Shown here piece by piece: positions 7,956-15,856 of a DNA stretch of 64,000 nt. Below the pieces are notes generated by a model, which saw only the letters and a program-made list of their open reading frames with translations, was not told the origin of the DNA and did no database searches. The DNA is from Saccharibacter sp. EH611 (GTDB taxonomy: Bacteria; Pseudomonadota; Alphaproteobacteria; Acetobacterales; Acetobacteraceae). Each line of letters opens with the position of its first letter. Position 1 is the first letter of the stretch. The stretch lies in the NCBI RefSeq assembly GCF_009834765.1, contig NZ_WVHP01000001.1:248001-312000 (forward strand), given 5' to 3'. The position numbers were made by a program, and so were the translations under genes.

Positions 7956-8657
7956 CTACAAAGAATGCAACCATGTTACCAGTTTAGGACTGACTAAAGA
8001 CGCATACAGACGATCATCAGAGACATATGACAATTCTTCAATATGCAATGTTGCAACATTTGTTGAGCACTGAGCATAATATTCCGTACGCTGACGGTTC
8101 GCTTCTGGCCCTGTTGTTACAAAGGTCACGAAAATATTATTTTCTTTTAACGATTGGATAAGGGCCATAGTTTCGTCGTTATCAAAATTACAGCCGTCTG
8201 TTTGCAAAATAATATAGCCTGGATCTTCTGAAGATTCTGTACGTGCTGACGGCGTAAAAAAGCGACGTACAGCTCCCATAATGGAGGTTTTTTTACCCCA
8301 TTCATGAATAAAATACGCCAGTGCTGGTGCAAAATAAGTTGCACCAGACAAACGATAAAAATCGCGCATAATATGATCTGCAATATAAGTTTGATAGTTC
8401 TCAGCCGTCATATCAGGCAAAGCATACGCCACTTTAGAGAACGCGCAGACCTCAAGGGAACGGTTATCATCAAACCGTAAGGCCACCGGCAAAATACGCT
8501 CATTCAAACGCGTCATACGCCCACTCGCATAGTCCTGTTCCATCGAGCTTGAGGCATCAAGAGCGAAGCCAACACGTAACGAAATATTGCGCGATACATC
8601 ATTTTTTTCTAACTGAAACTCGAGCTTTTTGCTGAGATCAAAAACAAGGTCAGACAT
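7956..8657 (-). CDS. VWA domain protein with TerD-like N-terminal strand (TerF/TerY-like)
   Basis: 233 residues. The von Willebrand A domain has a complete MIDAS: DASSS at 34-38, a Thr in SGATYFAP and Asp in LQTDG. The first 20 residues, MSDLVFDLSKKLEFQLEK, copy the start of the neighbouring TerD protein (MSELAFNLSKGMTFDLEK), recalling TerF, where a TerD domain is joined to VWA. I take ATG 8657 because a GAGTGG sequence precedes it and the longer reading from 8681 has no ribosome site. It is the first gene of the minus-strand ter group, divergent from the TelA-like gene, and probably binds a partner through a metal ion. Confidence 0.88.
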   Translation of the reverse strand: MSDLVFDLSKKLEFQLEKNDVSRNISLRVGFALDASSSMEQDYASGRMTRLNERILPVALRFDDNRSLEVCAFSKVAYALPDMTAENYQTYIADHIMRDFYRLSGATYFAPALAYFIHEWGKKTSIMGAVRRFFTPSARTESSEDPGYIILQTDGCNFDNDETMALIQSLKENNIFVTFVTTGPEANRQRTEYYAQCSTNVATLHIEELSYVSDDRLYASLVSPKLVTWLHSL

Positions 8658-8876
8658 GTATCGCATCCACTCTAATGACAACTACATTTTCCATAAGGTG
8701 TTTTTCGCATACTGAAAATAGCGTTTGGACAATATTTTATATAAGACTTAAGGAGCTATTATAACATTATTAAATCCTTTTCATAAAACGAAAAAAGATG
8801 CTTCCCCCCTCGCTTTTCGATATTTTCTTGTTAAGAGAAGATGAGTGATCCGCTCACAGTTTTGAAAGGTTTGGTC

Positions 8877-9905
8877 ATGTCCGATGCTTCTTTAATTCAA
8901 GCCAAGCTGGCCTCGTTAACACTCGACGCCCCGGACAGCATCGACACGATCGACCTCTCCATCCGCCAAAAACGTGCCGATACCTCAAAAGCACTCTTGG
9001 CCTCGTTGATGACCAAAGATACCGGCGAAACCGGTAAATTTCTCACTTCATTGCTCAACACCGTCAATAACGTATCCCCCGGAGAAGAAAAGACCTCCAT
9101 ACTCTCACGCTGGCTGGGCAAAGGAAAAAATAAAATCGAGCTGATCAAGCAGCAATATCGCTCCGTTGAAAGCAACATTCAGCAGCTCGAAAACAACCTC
9201 CGCCAACGTGCAGAAATCCATCGTGATGACGGCATCCGTGCCGAAAAGCGCATTGAGGATATTCGCTCTTTTTACACAGAAGAGCGTCTAAATCTTCAAG
9301 CAATGGAACAGTTTATTGAGAACTCTGAGAAAAAAAGAGCAGAGCTCGAACAAAGCCTTGATACCAATGATCCGCTCGCTGTTGCTACTCTTAAAAAATT
9401 TGACAGCAGCCTCGCACTAGCCCGCCGTAAACGCGACGACATCCAAGATACGCTCGCAGCGCTTAGCCAAGATCTTATGACACAAGAGGGGATTAAAGAT
9501 AATATTCTTGCCCTCTTTCGCGGCATTCACGACGCGCTTTTTTCCCAGTTAACAGAATATCGCAATCTTTTCGCCGATACGCTGTCTATTGAGCGTAGCA
9601 GCGAAACAGTGCGCCAACTTGATGCTGTTGCAGAAAGCACCAATAATTTGCGACAAAAACGTGCGGAAATGCTCAATCAAGCCACACGGCAAGTAGCCCA
9701 ACATCAACAACGTGGCACCATTGATCTCGACCGTCTGATCAAGGCGCAAGAAGCCATGAAAGAAACCATTATCCATGTCCGCCAAATTCAACAAGATGGG
9801 GAACAAAAACGCGCCGCAGATTTGAAACGTTTGCAAGCCGCTCAAGAAGATTACCACAAAACCATTGCCCAACAGGACTCGACATCTCTTAACGCACCGC
9901 GTTAA
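8877..9905 (+). CDS. TelA-like coiled-coil protein (toxic anion resistance family)
   Basis: 342 residues from ATG 8877, chosen because GAAAGG lies seven bases upstream; an in-frame ATG at 8841 would add 12 residues but its Shine-Dalgarno abuts it. Soluble and almost wholly helical, with long heptad stretches. The middle (WLGKGKNKIELIKQQYRSVESNIQQLENNL, read in two parts) and the order of helices resemble TelA/KlaA proteins, which accompany ter and kla genes, though similarity is low by eye. Divergent from the VWA gene, and 11 bases ahead of the next coiled-coil gene. Function not known for the family at the molecular level. Confidence 0.65.
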   Translation: MSDASLIQAKLASLTLDAPDSIDTIDLSIRQKRADTSKALLASLMTKDTGETGKFLTSLLNTVNNVSPGEEKTSILSRWLGKGKNKIELIKQQYRSVESNIQQLENNLRQRAEIHRDDGIRAEKRIEDIRSFYTEERLNLQAMEQFIENSEKKRAELEQSLDTNDPLAVATLKKFDSSLALARRKRDDIQDTLAALSQDLMTQEGIKDNILALFRGIHDALFSQLTEYRNLFADTLSIERSSETVRQLDAVAESTNNLRQKRAEMLNQATRQVAQHQQRGTIDLDRLIKAQEAMKETIIHVRQIQQDGEQKRAADLKRLQAAQEDYHKTIAQQDSTSLNAPR

Positions 9906-9916
9906 TCCATTTTCTT

Positions 9917-10813
9917 ATGGTGTCTTCCTCCAAACGGCCTAGTACCGTACCCCCTCCACAAAACAGCACGACATCGCCTCAAGCGCGCGCCAGCACAGTA
10001 CCGGTGCCACATGCCGAGTCTTCCACTGCCTCAAAAGTGGCACCACGTCCATCAACCGTCGCTGTCCCACCGCCCCCAACAGATCGAACCGTAACAGAAG
10101 CCTCTGTCACAGCCCCCTTACGTACACGCCTTTCGCCCAGCGAGCTCTCCTGCCCTGACTATGAAAAGACCATTCTTTTATCCATTACTCTGAACCACCC
10201 TCACAGCATACGCGCGATTGGCCGCCAAGAAGAAGAAGCCTACCGTCTTATCGCCCACTGGATCGCAACAATCGACCTGCAAGAACGCGACGAGTTTGCC
10301 GCTCTCTCAGAGCACATCACCCTCCTTGCTGACGGGTGGCATCAACCACGCAAACGCAACCGCCTACTCAAAGACCGCCCTTTGGATGTCTATTTGCGTG
10401 ATTACAGCCGACGGATCATAGCCTTACAAGAGAAGCTCACTCAGCAAGACCGCGCATTTGCGGAGAAATACGCCAAAGTACAAGCCAACACCCACACATT
10501 AAAACGCCTTATTGCAGCGCTCCAACAGGCGCATACCCTTTTTCAAAAAAAGCTACCGCCACACGAAGACCGTTTGCTTACACCACTTGCGGAACGTTGC
10601 ACCGTTCTATCGACTCTCCTCAATGATACGCTCTTACAACAGTCTCAGCTAGAGAATCACCGACAGGGTATTAACCGTGAACTTGAAGGATGCGACCGTA
10701 TTCTGACCTTTTTGATTACCCAAATTGAGCAGCTGTCCACACAAACCACCGCCCTAGCACAAGAGAAAGACGCTCACTTCTTTTCAAAAATCAAAGAATT
10801 CCTTTCACGATAA
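9917..10813 (+). CDS. Unrecognised protein, proline-rich N-terminus and coiled-coil C-terminus
   Basis: 298 residues. Residues 1-70 are Pro/Ser/Thr/Val rich with repeated short RPSTV and ASTVPVP-like units and look disordered. Residues about 75-160 are mixed helix with many charged positions. Residues 160-298 form a long coiled coil rich in Gln, Leu and Thr. No signal peptide or membrane segment. I do not recognise a family. It sits 11 bases after the TelA-like gene and 23 before the transporter gene, so it is likely part of the ter-like module. There is no clear Shine-Dalgarno, so it may be coupled to the gene before it. Confidence 0.8.
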   Translation: MVSSSKRPSTVPPPQNSTTSPQARASTVPVPHAESSTASKVAPRPSTVAVPPPPTDRTVTEASVTAPLRTRLSPSELSCPDYEKTILLSITLNHPHSIRAIGRQEEEAYRLIAHWIATIDLQERDEFAALSEHITLLADGWHQPRKRNRLLKDRPLDVYLRDYSRRIIALQEKLTQQDRAFAEKYAKVQANTHTLKRLIAALQQAHTLFQKKLPPHEDRLLTPLAERCTVLSTLLNDTLLQQSQLENHRQGINRELEGCDRILTFLITQIEQLSTQTTALAQEKDAHFFSKIKEFLSR

Positions 10814-10836
10814 GCACCCTTTTCACCGAGCACGTT

Positions 10837-11910
10837 ATGCCCCTCTTATCTTCACACCGCTCCATAAGCGCGCTCATCCTTACCACGGTGACGACATCTC
10901 TCACCGACAATATGATGAAGACGTTTGTTCTCCTTCACCTTATCGGTCATGGCCGCTGGGTAGGTGCCGTGGCTACGCTCTCTTTTGTGCTTCCTTACCT
11001 TATTCTCTCGCCTCTAGCAGGAAGTTTGGGCGATCATTTCCCACGAACGCGCTTATTACAATGCTACAAATATAGTGAGCTCGTTGCAGTGCTTCTCAGC
11101 AGCATCGGCATCCTCACTGACACGATCCCCCTTATGCTCAGTGCCCTTATCGCCTTTGGTGTACAAATCACCTTAATTTCTCCCGTTAAGCTGGGTCTCT
11201 TGCCAGACCTAACGTCTGATGACCATCTTGTTACTGCAAACGGTCTCCTAGACGGCGCCACCTTCATGGCCATCCTTGCAGGCACAGCCCTTGCAAGTCT
11301 GCTTCCACCCATGTGGCTCTGTGTCACTATGCTTGTCATGGCCCTTATCGGAATCAGCTCTAGTTTAGCGATCCGCTCACCCTCTCAAGGCAATGAACCA
11401 ATCAACATTCATTGGCTCTCAAGCCTCCGTCATATGATCCACGTCACCCACCATGCAGGGAAAATGGGCGTTGCGCTCTTACTCAGCCTTTTTTGGGGAG
11501 TGGCTTCAGCATTAGTCACTCTCATCCCCCCTTTTATGCATCAGCTTGCCCAACATGCTGCATTACCCATATCAGAACCACACGCCGCAAGTGTGCTCAT
11601 GCTCAGCACGACGTTAACCCTTGGTGTGGGGGCGCTTTGTGCAGGCCTCATCCCCAACAATCGGCACATCTCCACATCTGTTTTTATCGTTATGCTCCTC
11701 GCTTCTGTCGGTTTCTTTTGTAATCTCTCGTGGAGAACAGACCTGACCTTTCTCATTTTCGGGGGCTTCGCAGCAGGCTTATGTTCCAGCCAGTTTTACG
11801 CACGCCTTATTGAAAGGACACAGGGCGCAACATCCACCATTTCCGCAGGCAATAACATTCTCAACGCCATCGCGATGAGCATCGCTTCTCTCTTGCTCAT
11901 GCTCATATAA
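10837..11910 (+). CDS. MFS transporter, LplT-like, one C-terminal helix short
   Basis: 357 residues with about eleven hydrophobic helices. The early GRWVGAVATLSFVLPYLILS and central LISPVKLGLLPDL ... LVTANGLLDGATFMAILAG match the lysophospholipid transporter LplT branch of MFS, where SPAKYGIL and KANGLMEAST occur. LplT flips lysophospholipids inward for re-acylation. The family runs near 400 residues; this protein stops soon after the GAGNAI-like ISAGNNILNAIA segment, without the last helix, and no hydrophobic continuation is visible downstream. It ends the plus-strand ter-like run. The substrate is inferred only from family. Confidence 0.8.
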   Translation: MPLLSSHRSISALILTTVTTSLTDNMMKTFVLLHLIGHGRWVGAVATLSFVLPYLILSPLAGSLGDHFPRTRLLQCYKYSELVAVLLSSIGILTDTIPLMLSALIAFGVQITLISPVKLGLLPDLTSDDHLVTANGLLDGATFMAILAGTALASLLPPMWLCVTMLVMALIGISSSLAIRSPSQGNEPINIHWLSSLRHMIHVTHHAGKMGVALLLSLFWGVASALVTLIPPFMHQLAQHAALPISEPHAASVLMLSTTLTLGVGALCAGLIPNNRHISTSVFIVMLLASVGFFCNLSWRTDLTFLIFGGFAAGLCSSQFYARLIERTQGATSTISAGNNILNAIAMSIASLLLMLI

Positions 11911-12143
11911 GATCGGATTCTTTTACAACATTTCTACACGCAAGCGGCTCTTAGTAGCCTAGGGACTGAAGACCTCTAACGCCATACATCTCCACACTTC
12001 AGCAACAAGCGTGTACAGTCGGGAACCGTAATTTTTCTCTATGATGGAAGAAATTTAAAATAAAAAACATATCCCTTTTAGTGCGCGCAACCTATCAATG
12101 CCCTATTATAGGAAGCATAAGAAGACACAGAAGAGGAACGAGA
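11911..12143. other. Intergenic region after the ter-like module
   Basis: No recognisable gene. The right part is AT-rich (TTTAAAATAAAAAAC near 12053-12069) and may hold the promoter for the tiny frames at 12144-12273. Confidence 0.4.
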
Positions 12144-12182
12144 ATGACGCAATCTATTATTAAGGTATGTGCTCATGAGTAA
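12144..12182 (+). CDS. Candidate 12-residue leader peptide
   Basis: ATG 12144 follows an AGAGGAACGAGA stretch, the best ribosome site in this gap. The frame codes MTQSIIKVCAHE and stops at TAA 12180-12182, overlapping the start of the small lipoprotein-like frame in the register ATGAGTAA. It may serve to couple translation. Very short, so only a candidate. Confidence 0.3.
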   Translation: MTQSIIKVCAHE

Positions 12183-12273
12183 ATTTTTCTTTTTGCTTTT
12201 ATTCGGCCTCTCCGGTGGATGTAGCGTACACGATACGATCCATAGCATGTCTGTTTTCGGTCATTTATTCTAA
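12175..12273 (+). CDS. Candidate small lipoprotein, 32 residues
   Basis: ATG 12175 has TAAGG nine bases upstream. The product starts MSKFFFLLLFGLSGGC, a short hydrophobic stretch ending in a Cys within a lipobox-like SGGC, followed by 16 polar residues. This resembles entericidin-size lipoproteins. It is not a perfect lipobox, and N-terminal charge is low. It ends before the convergent gldA terminator. Confidence 0.4.
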   Translation: MSKFFFLLLFGLSGGCSVHDTIHSMSVFGHLF

Positions 12274-12311
12274 CATCTATTCTCCATTCGCTATTCGACC
12301 CTACCCTTTAT

Positions 12312-12356
12312 AAAAAAAGCCTGCGGAGCCTCTCTTTTCAGAGAAACCCCACAGGC
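12312..12356 (-). terminator. Rho-independent terminator of gldA
   Basis: On the minus strand a 17-base stem (12340-12356 with 12319-12335, several G-U pairs) closes a GAAA loop and is followed by seven T residues (12312-12318). It sits 36 bases after the gldA stop. Confidence 0.9.
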
Positions 12357-12392
12357 CTCCTAAAACGCCTCAGCGCCTAGCCAAACTATCGT

Positions 12393-13505
12393 TTAGCCTT
12401 CTGCACGATAACGCTCTGCCATCGCATTGGCAGCAACAATCGCGTTATAGACATCTTCTGGCGTTACCGCGAACGGCATATTGCTCATTGTATCGTCTTT
12501 TGCACAGGCCAGCTCGGCCACCTTGCGCCAATCAGCCTCAACAAATTCTTTCAGACCAATTTCCTTCAGCGTCATTGGCAGTGAAGCCGCCTTCAGAACG
12601 CGCACCACATCGTCAATTTCTTCACGAGGAGCTTTTTCCAGAACGAGCTGTGTCAGCAGACCAAAGACCACCTTTTCACCATGTTGAGCATGATGGAGGT
12701 CTTCAATTTCTGTCATCCCGTTATGGATCGCATGGGCAGCAGCCAAACCGCCTGTTTCCGCACCAATACCGCTCAGGTAAATCGTTGCTTCCACAACTTC
12801 CTCAACAGCGCGTGTTGATACCTTATTGCGCACAGCGTCCATGGCTTCCACCACATTTTCACGCAGCAGATCATAGCACATTTTTGCTATGCCAAGCCCC
12901 GTACGAGATGGCTTCTTGTTCATCAAGTTGATGCCATCAGAGTTAAAGCATGCACGAGCTTCAAAATAAGTGGAAAGTGCATCACCCACACCAGCAGCAA
13001 AGAAGCGCACTGGAGCGCCCGCTAGAATGGACGTATCAGCAATAACAGCATCAGGGTTCTGTGGTAGGAAGAGGTAACGGTCAAATGCCCCATCCTTCGT
13101 ATATACAACAGCGAGAGCCGTGCATGGTGCATCACTAGATGCGATAGTTGGGTAAAGTAGCACCGGCATTTTGTAGTAATGCGCCACAGCCTTAGCGGTA
13201 TCAAGCGTTTTACCACCCCCAACACCAACAATCACATTGGCTTTTTGCTGGCCAGCGAGCTCACCAAGACGTTTAATTTCTTCGTCTGTACATTCGTAGT
13301 TAAACTTCTCAGCGGCCCCTTTTAGACCAGCCTTCTCCAGCCCTGGAAGGCACTCTTTTTTCACACGCTCGACGATAAACTCATCACTAATGATAAATGC
13401 ATTATCACCAAAATCATTCACAAAATCGTGCAGCTGAGACAGCAGCCCCATGCCAACAATAAATTTCTTTGGAGAGGTAACGGAGCGAGGTGTCTTTTCG
13501 ACCAT
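12393..13505 (-). CDS. gldA: Glycerol dehydrogenase
   Basis: 370 residues, family III (iron/zinc-type) alcohol dehydrogenase. NAD binding is marked by VGVGGGKTLDTAKA, and the three metal ligands lie in GVGDALSTYFEA (Asp), AAHAIHNGM (His) and HHAQHGEKV (His). It oxidises glycerol to dihydroxyacetone with NAD in the cytoplasm, which fits a sugar- and polyol-oxidising acetic acid bacterium. AGGAGG precedes ATG 13505. It is a single-gene unit with its own terminator; a 190-base leader separates it from panC. Confidence 0.95.
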   Translation of the reverse strand: MVEKTPRSVTSPKKFIVGMGLLSQLHDFVNDFGDNAFIISDEFIVERVKKECLPGLEKAGLKGAAEKFNYECTDEEIKRLGELAGQQKANVIVGVGGGKTLDTAKAVAHYYKMPVLLYPTIASSDAPCTALAVVYTKDGAFDRYLFLPQNPDAVIADTSILAGAPVRFFAAGVGDALSTYFEARACFNSDGINLMNKKPSRTGLGIAKMCYDLLRENVVEAMDAVRNKVSTRAVEEVVEATIYLSGIGAETGGLAAAHAIHNGMTEIEDLHHAQHGEKVVFGLLTQLVLEKAPREEIDDVVRVLKAASLPMTLKEIGLKEFVEADWRKVAELACAKDDTMSNMPFAVTPEDVYNAIVAANAMAERYRAEG

Positions 13506-13698
13506 AAAGGCCTCCTAAAGCATATGGTAAACGCCTAATTCACCGGTTACCCTACGCTTAAAAAATAGTATTGCCTAGGCCATTATACGGTTGATCCGTC
13601 ATGTCTGAATGTATCCATCTGCATAGGTCATAAATAGGATAAAATTATTCCTATTTATCTATATGATAACTACTTGCAACAACGGTTTTTAACATAGT

Positions 13699-14535
13699 CT
13701 ATGCCTGATCTAATGCAATGTTATCAATAAGACGCACATCACCGATCTGAACAGCAAGAAGAGCTAACGCTTCTTCAGAGGCTTCTTTAATGGGCGTGAA
13801 CTGCTCTGGGTCAACCACAACAGCGTAATCAATCCGTGTTAGTCCATGCTGATGGAGTACATCACGCATTGTCTTCTCCAACACACGGCCAGAACGCTCC
13901 CCTGTTTTAAAAAGCGATTGTGCTTTCTGAAGTGCTTTATAAAGGGCCGGGGCCTTCTGCCGTTCTTCCGGCGTTAAGCGAACATTCCGGCTGGAGCAGG
14001 CTAATCCATCAGCTTCACGCCCTGTCGGCACCACGACAATCTCTGTTGGAATATTGAGATCCGTCACAAAACGCCGCACAACAGCGCATTGCTGAGCATC
14101 CTTCTGGCCAAAATAAGCATGCTGTGGCTGCACAATATTAAACAATTTCGTAACCACTGTTGCCACACCCGAGAAATGCCCGGGGCGTGACGCTCCCTCC
14201 ATTTGGGAAGCAATCCCCCCAAGGTCAATTTTGGTTACAAATCCCCGCGGATAGAGCGTCTCAACGTCCGGCGTAAACACCACATCAACGCCTGCCTCCT
14301 TCAGTAAAGAAAGGTCACGTTCTAACGCACGAGGATAATGTGTGAGATCATCACTGGAGCCAAACTGAATGGGATTAACAAAAATACTGACAATAACCGC
14401 ATCATTCTCAGCCTTTGCCCGCTTCACAAGAGAAAGATGCCCTTCATGGAGAAACCCCATTGTTGGCACAAACCCGACAGTTCCCAGTGCTTTTCGGCTC
14501 TGACGCACCTCTTGAACGGTTGTGCAACGTTTCAT
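13699..14535 (-). CDS. panC: Pantothenate synthetase
   Basis: 278 residues. Nucleotidyltransferase signatures are PTMGFLHEGHLSL (HIGH-like), FVNPIQFG, YFGQKDAQQ and SSRNVRLTPEER (KMSKS-like). The enzyme joins pantoate and beta-alanine with ATP to make pantothenate for coenzyme A. AAGGA stands before ATG 14535. Divergent from the flavoprotein gene; panB and panD are not in the window. Confidence 0.96.
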   Translation of the reverse strand: MKRCTTVQEVRQSRKALGTVGFVPTMGFLHEGHLSLVKRAKAENDAVIVSIFVNPIQFGSSDDLTHYPRALERDLSLLKEAGVDVVFTPDVETLYPRGFVTKIDLGGIASQMEGASRPGHFSGVATVVTKLFNIVQPQHAYFGQKDAQQCAVVRRFVTDLNIPTEIVVVPTGREADGLACSSRNVRLTPEERQKAPALYKALQKAQSLFKTGERSGRVLEKTMRDVLHQHGLTRIDYAVVVDPEQFTPIKEASEEALALLAVQIGDVRLIDNIALDQA

Positions 14536-14617
14536 GCGGGTCTTCCTTTTCTAACTACGCTATAAGGCTGGCCAACACACCCTGACAAACCTTTCTTCTC
14601 ATGGCAATAACCGCATT

Positions 14618-15856
14618 ATGACAGACAAAAAAGCTGCTTCTCATCTCTCTTCTGTGATTGTCATCGGAGGAGGGCCTGCTGGTCTCTTTACCGCTGAACG
14701 CTTAGCCCATTACGGCCACAAGGTCACACTTTTCGACCATATGGCACGACCTGGGCGCAAACTTCTTATGGCAGGACGTAGCGGCCTTAATCTAACCCAT
14801 AGCGAGTCTTTGGAGCGTTTTCTCTCACGATATGGAAAAGCTCAATCTTGGCTTGAACCTGCACTACGTCAATTCCCCCCTTCAGCTTTGCAACATTGGG
14901 CAGAAGACCTAGGTCAGCCCTGTTTCAAAGGCAGTTCGGGCCGGATTTTTCTCAAAAGCCTCAAAGCATCCCCGCTGCTCCGCGCGTGGCTCACACGACT
15001 TGAACAGCATGGGGTAAATTTTCAGCCCCATCATCGTCTCACCGCTATCACAGCTCACGAAGCCACGTTCGACACACCTCATGGCCCACATCATGTGCCC
15101 TATAAAGCCTGCGTTCTTGCTTTGGGCGGAGCGAGCTGGTCGCGCTTAGGTAGTGATGGGCAATGGGCCTCCCTTTTTCCCACGCTTTGTGCACCCTTTG
15201 GCCCCTCTAATTGCGGGTTCGTCCCTCATTGGCCACAATCATTAAGCGAGCGTCATGAAGGCGACACACTTCGTGGCATTCGCCTACAGTATGGCACGCA
15301 TCATTATCGCGGCGATCTGATCCTGACCCGCCGCGGCCTTGAGGGCGCTCCTCTCTATACACTTTCGCCGCTTCTGCGGGACGCTTTACAAACGCACGAC
15401 ACCGTTTCATTAACCCTTAATCTCCGCCCGACCTTATCAGCTGAAGCCATTCATAAACGCCTCGCCTCCCAGCGCCCACGTGAAAGCCGTAGCAACCGTT
15501 TGCGCAAAGCTCTCGGGTTGGACCGCTTCTCTCGCGCGCTCCTCTCCGAATACGCGCCCCATGCCCAAACACCGGACGAGCTCACTCGTGCTGTCACGCA
15601 ACTGCCTCTTACATTAACGGCTCCAATGCCCATAGACCGCGCTATTTCTACTTCCGGTGGGCTACAGCATAGCGCCCTAACCGATGAGTTTATGCTCCGT
15701 CATCAGCCAGGCCTTTTTGCCTGCGGGGAAATGCTGGATTGGGAAGCCCCTACGGGAGGGTATCTTCTACAAGGCTGTTTTTCGACTGCTTATACCTGCG
15801 CAGAAGGCGTTCATCGCTGGCTCTTCTCTTCAGAGAACGGTATAACAACGCCATGA
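14618..15856 (+). CDS. HI0933/BaiN-family FAD flavoprotein (PP_4765-type)
   Basis: 412 residues. FAD-binding Rossmann start VIVIGGGPAGLFTAERLAHYG, then ARPGRKLLMAGRSGLNLTH, LALGGASWSRLGSDG and the C-terminal GEMLDWEAPTGGYLLQGCFST, all typical of the HI0933-like family and its PP_4765 branch. These proteins are predicted NAD(P)/FAD oxidoreductases; reaction unknown. No clear Shine-Dalgarno stands before ATG 14618. The stop overlaps the next ATG (ATGA at 15853), so the HerA-like ATPase is translationally coupled to it. Confidence 0.88.
   Translation: MTDKKAASHLSSVIVIGGGPAGLFTAERLAHYGHKVTLFDHMARPGRKLLMAGRSGLNLTHSESLERFLSRYGKAQSWLEPALRQFPPSALQHWAEDLGQPCFKGSSGRIFLKSLKASPLLRAWLTRLEQHGVNFQPHHRLTAITAHEATFDTPHGPHHVPYKACVLALGGASWSRLGSDGQWASLFPTLCAPFGPSNCGFVPHWPQSLSERHEGDTLRGIRLQYGTHHYRGDLILTRRGLEGAPLYTLSPLLRDALQTHDTVSLTLNLRPTLSAEAIHKRLASQRPRESRSNRLRKALGLDRFSRALLSEYAPHAQTPDELTRAVTQLPLTLTAPMPIDRAISTSGGLQHSALTDEFMLRHQPGLFACGEMLDWEAPTGGYLLQGCFSTAYTCAEGVHRWLFSSENGITTP

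Noticed and set aside
6099-10813. Calling this region a proven tellurite-resistance operon
   Set aside because: TerD, DUF475 and TelA-like families do not by themselves prove tellurite resistance; only the family assignment is supported.
11911-12060. Frameshift continuation of the LplT-like transporter
   Set aside because: No downstream frame holds a hydrophobic segment that would restore a twelfth helix.
15739-15852. Upstream extension of the HerA-like ATPase
   Set aside because: It lies inside the flavoprotein gene and has no ribosome site; the ATGA overlap at 15853 gives the standard start.
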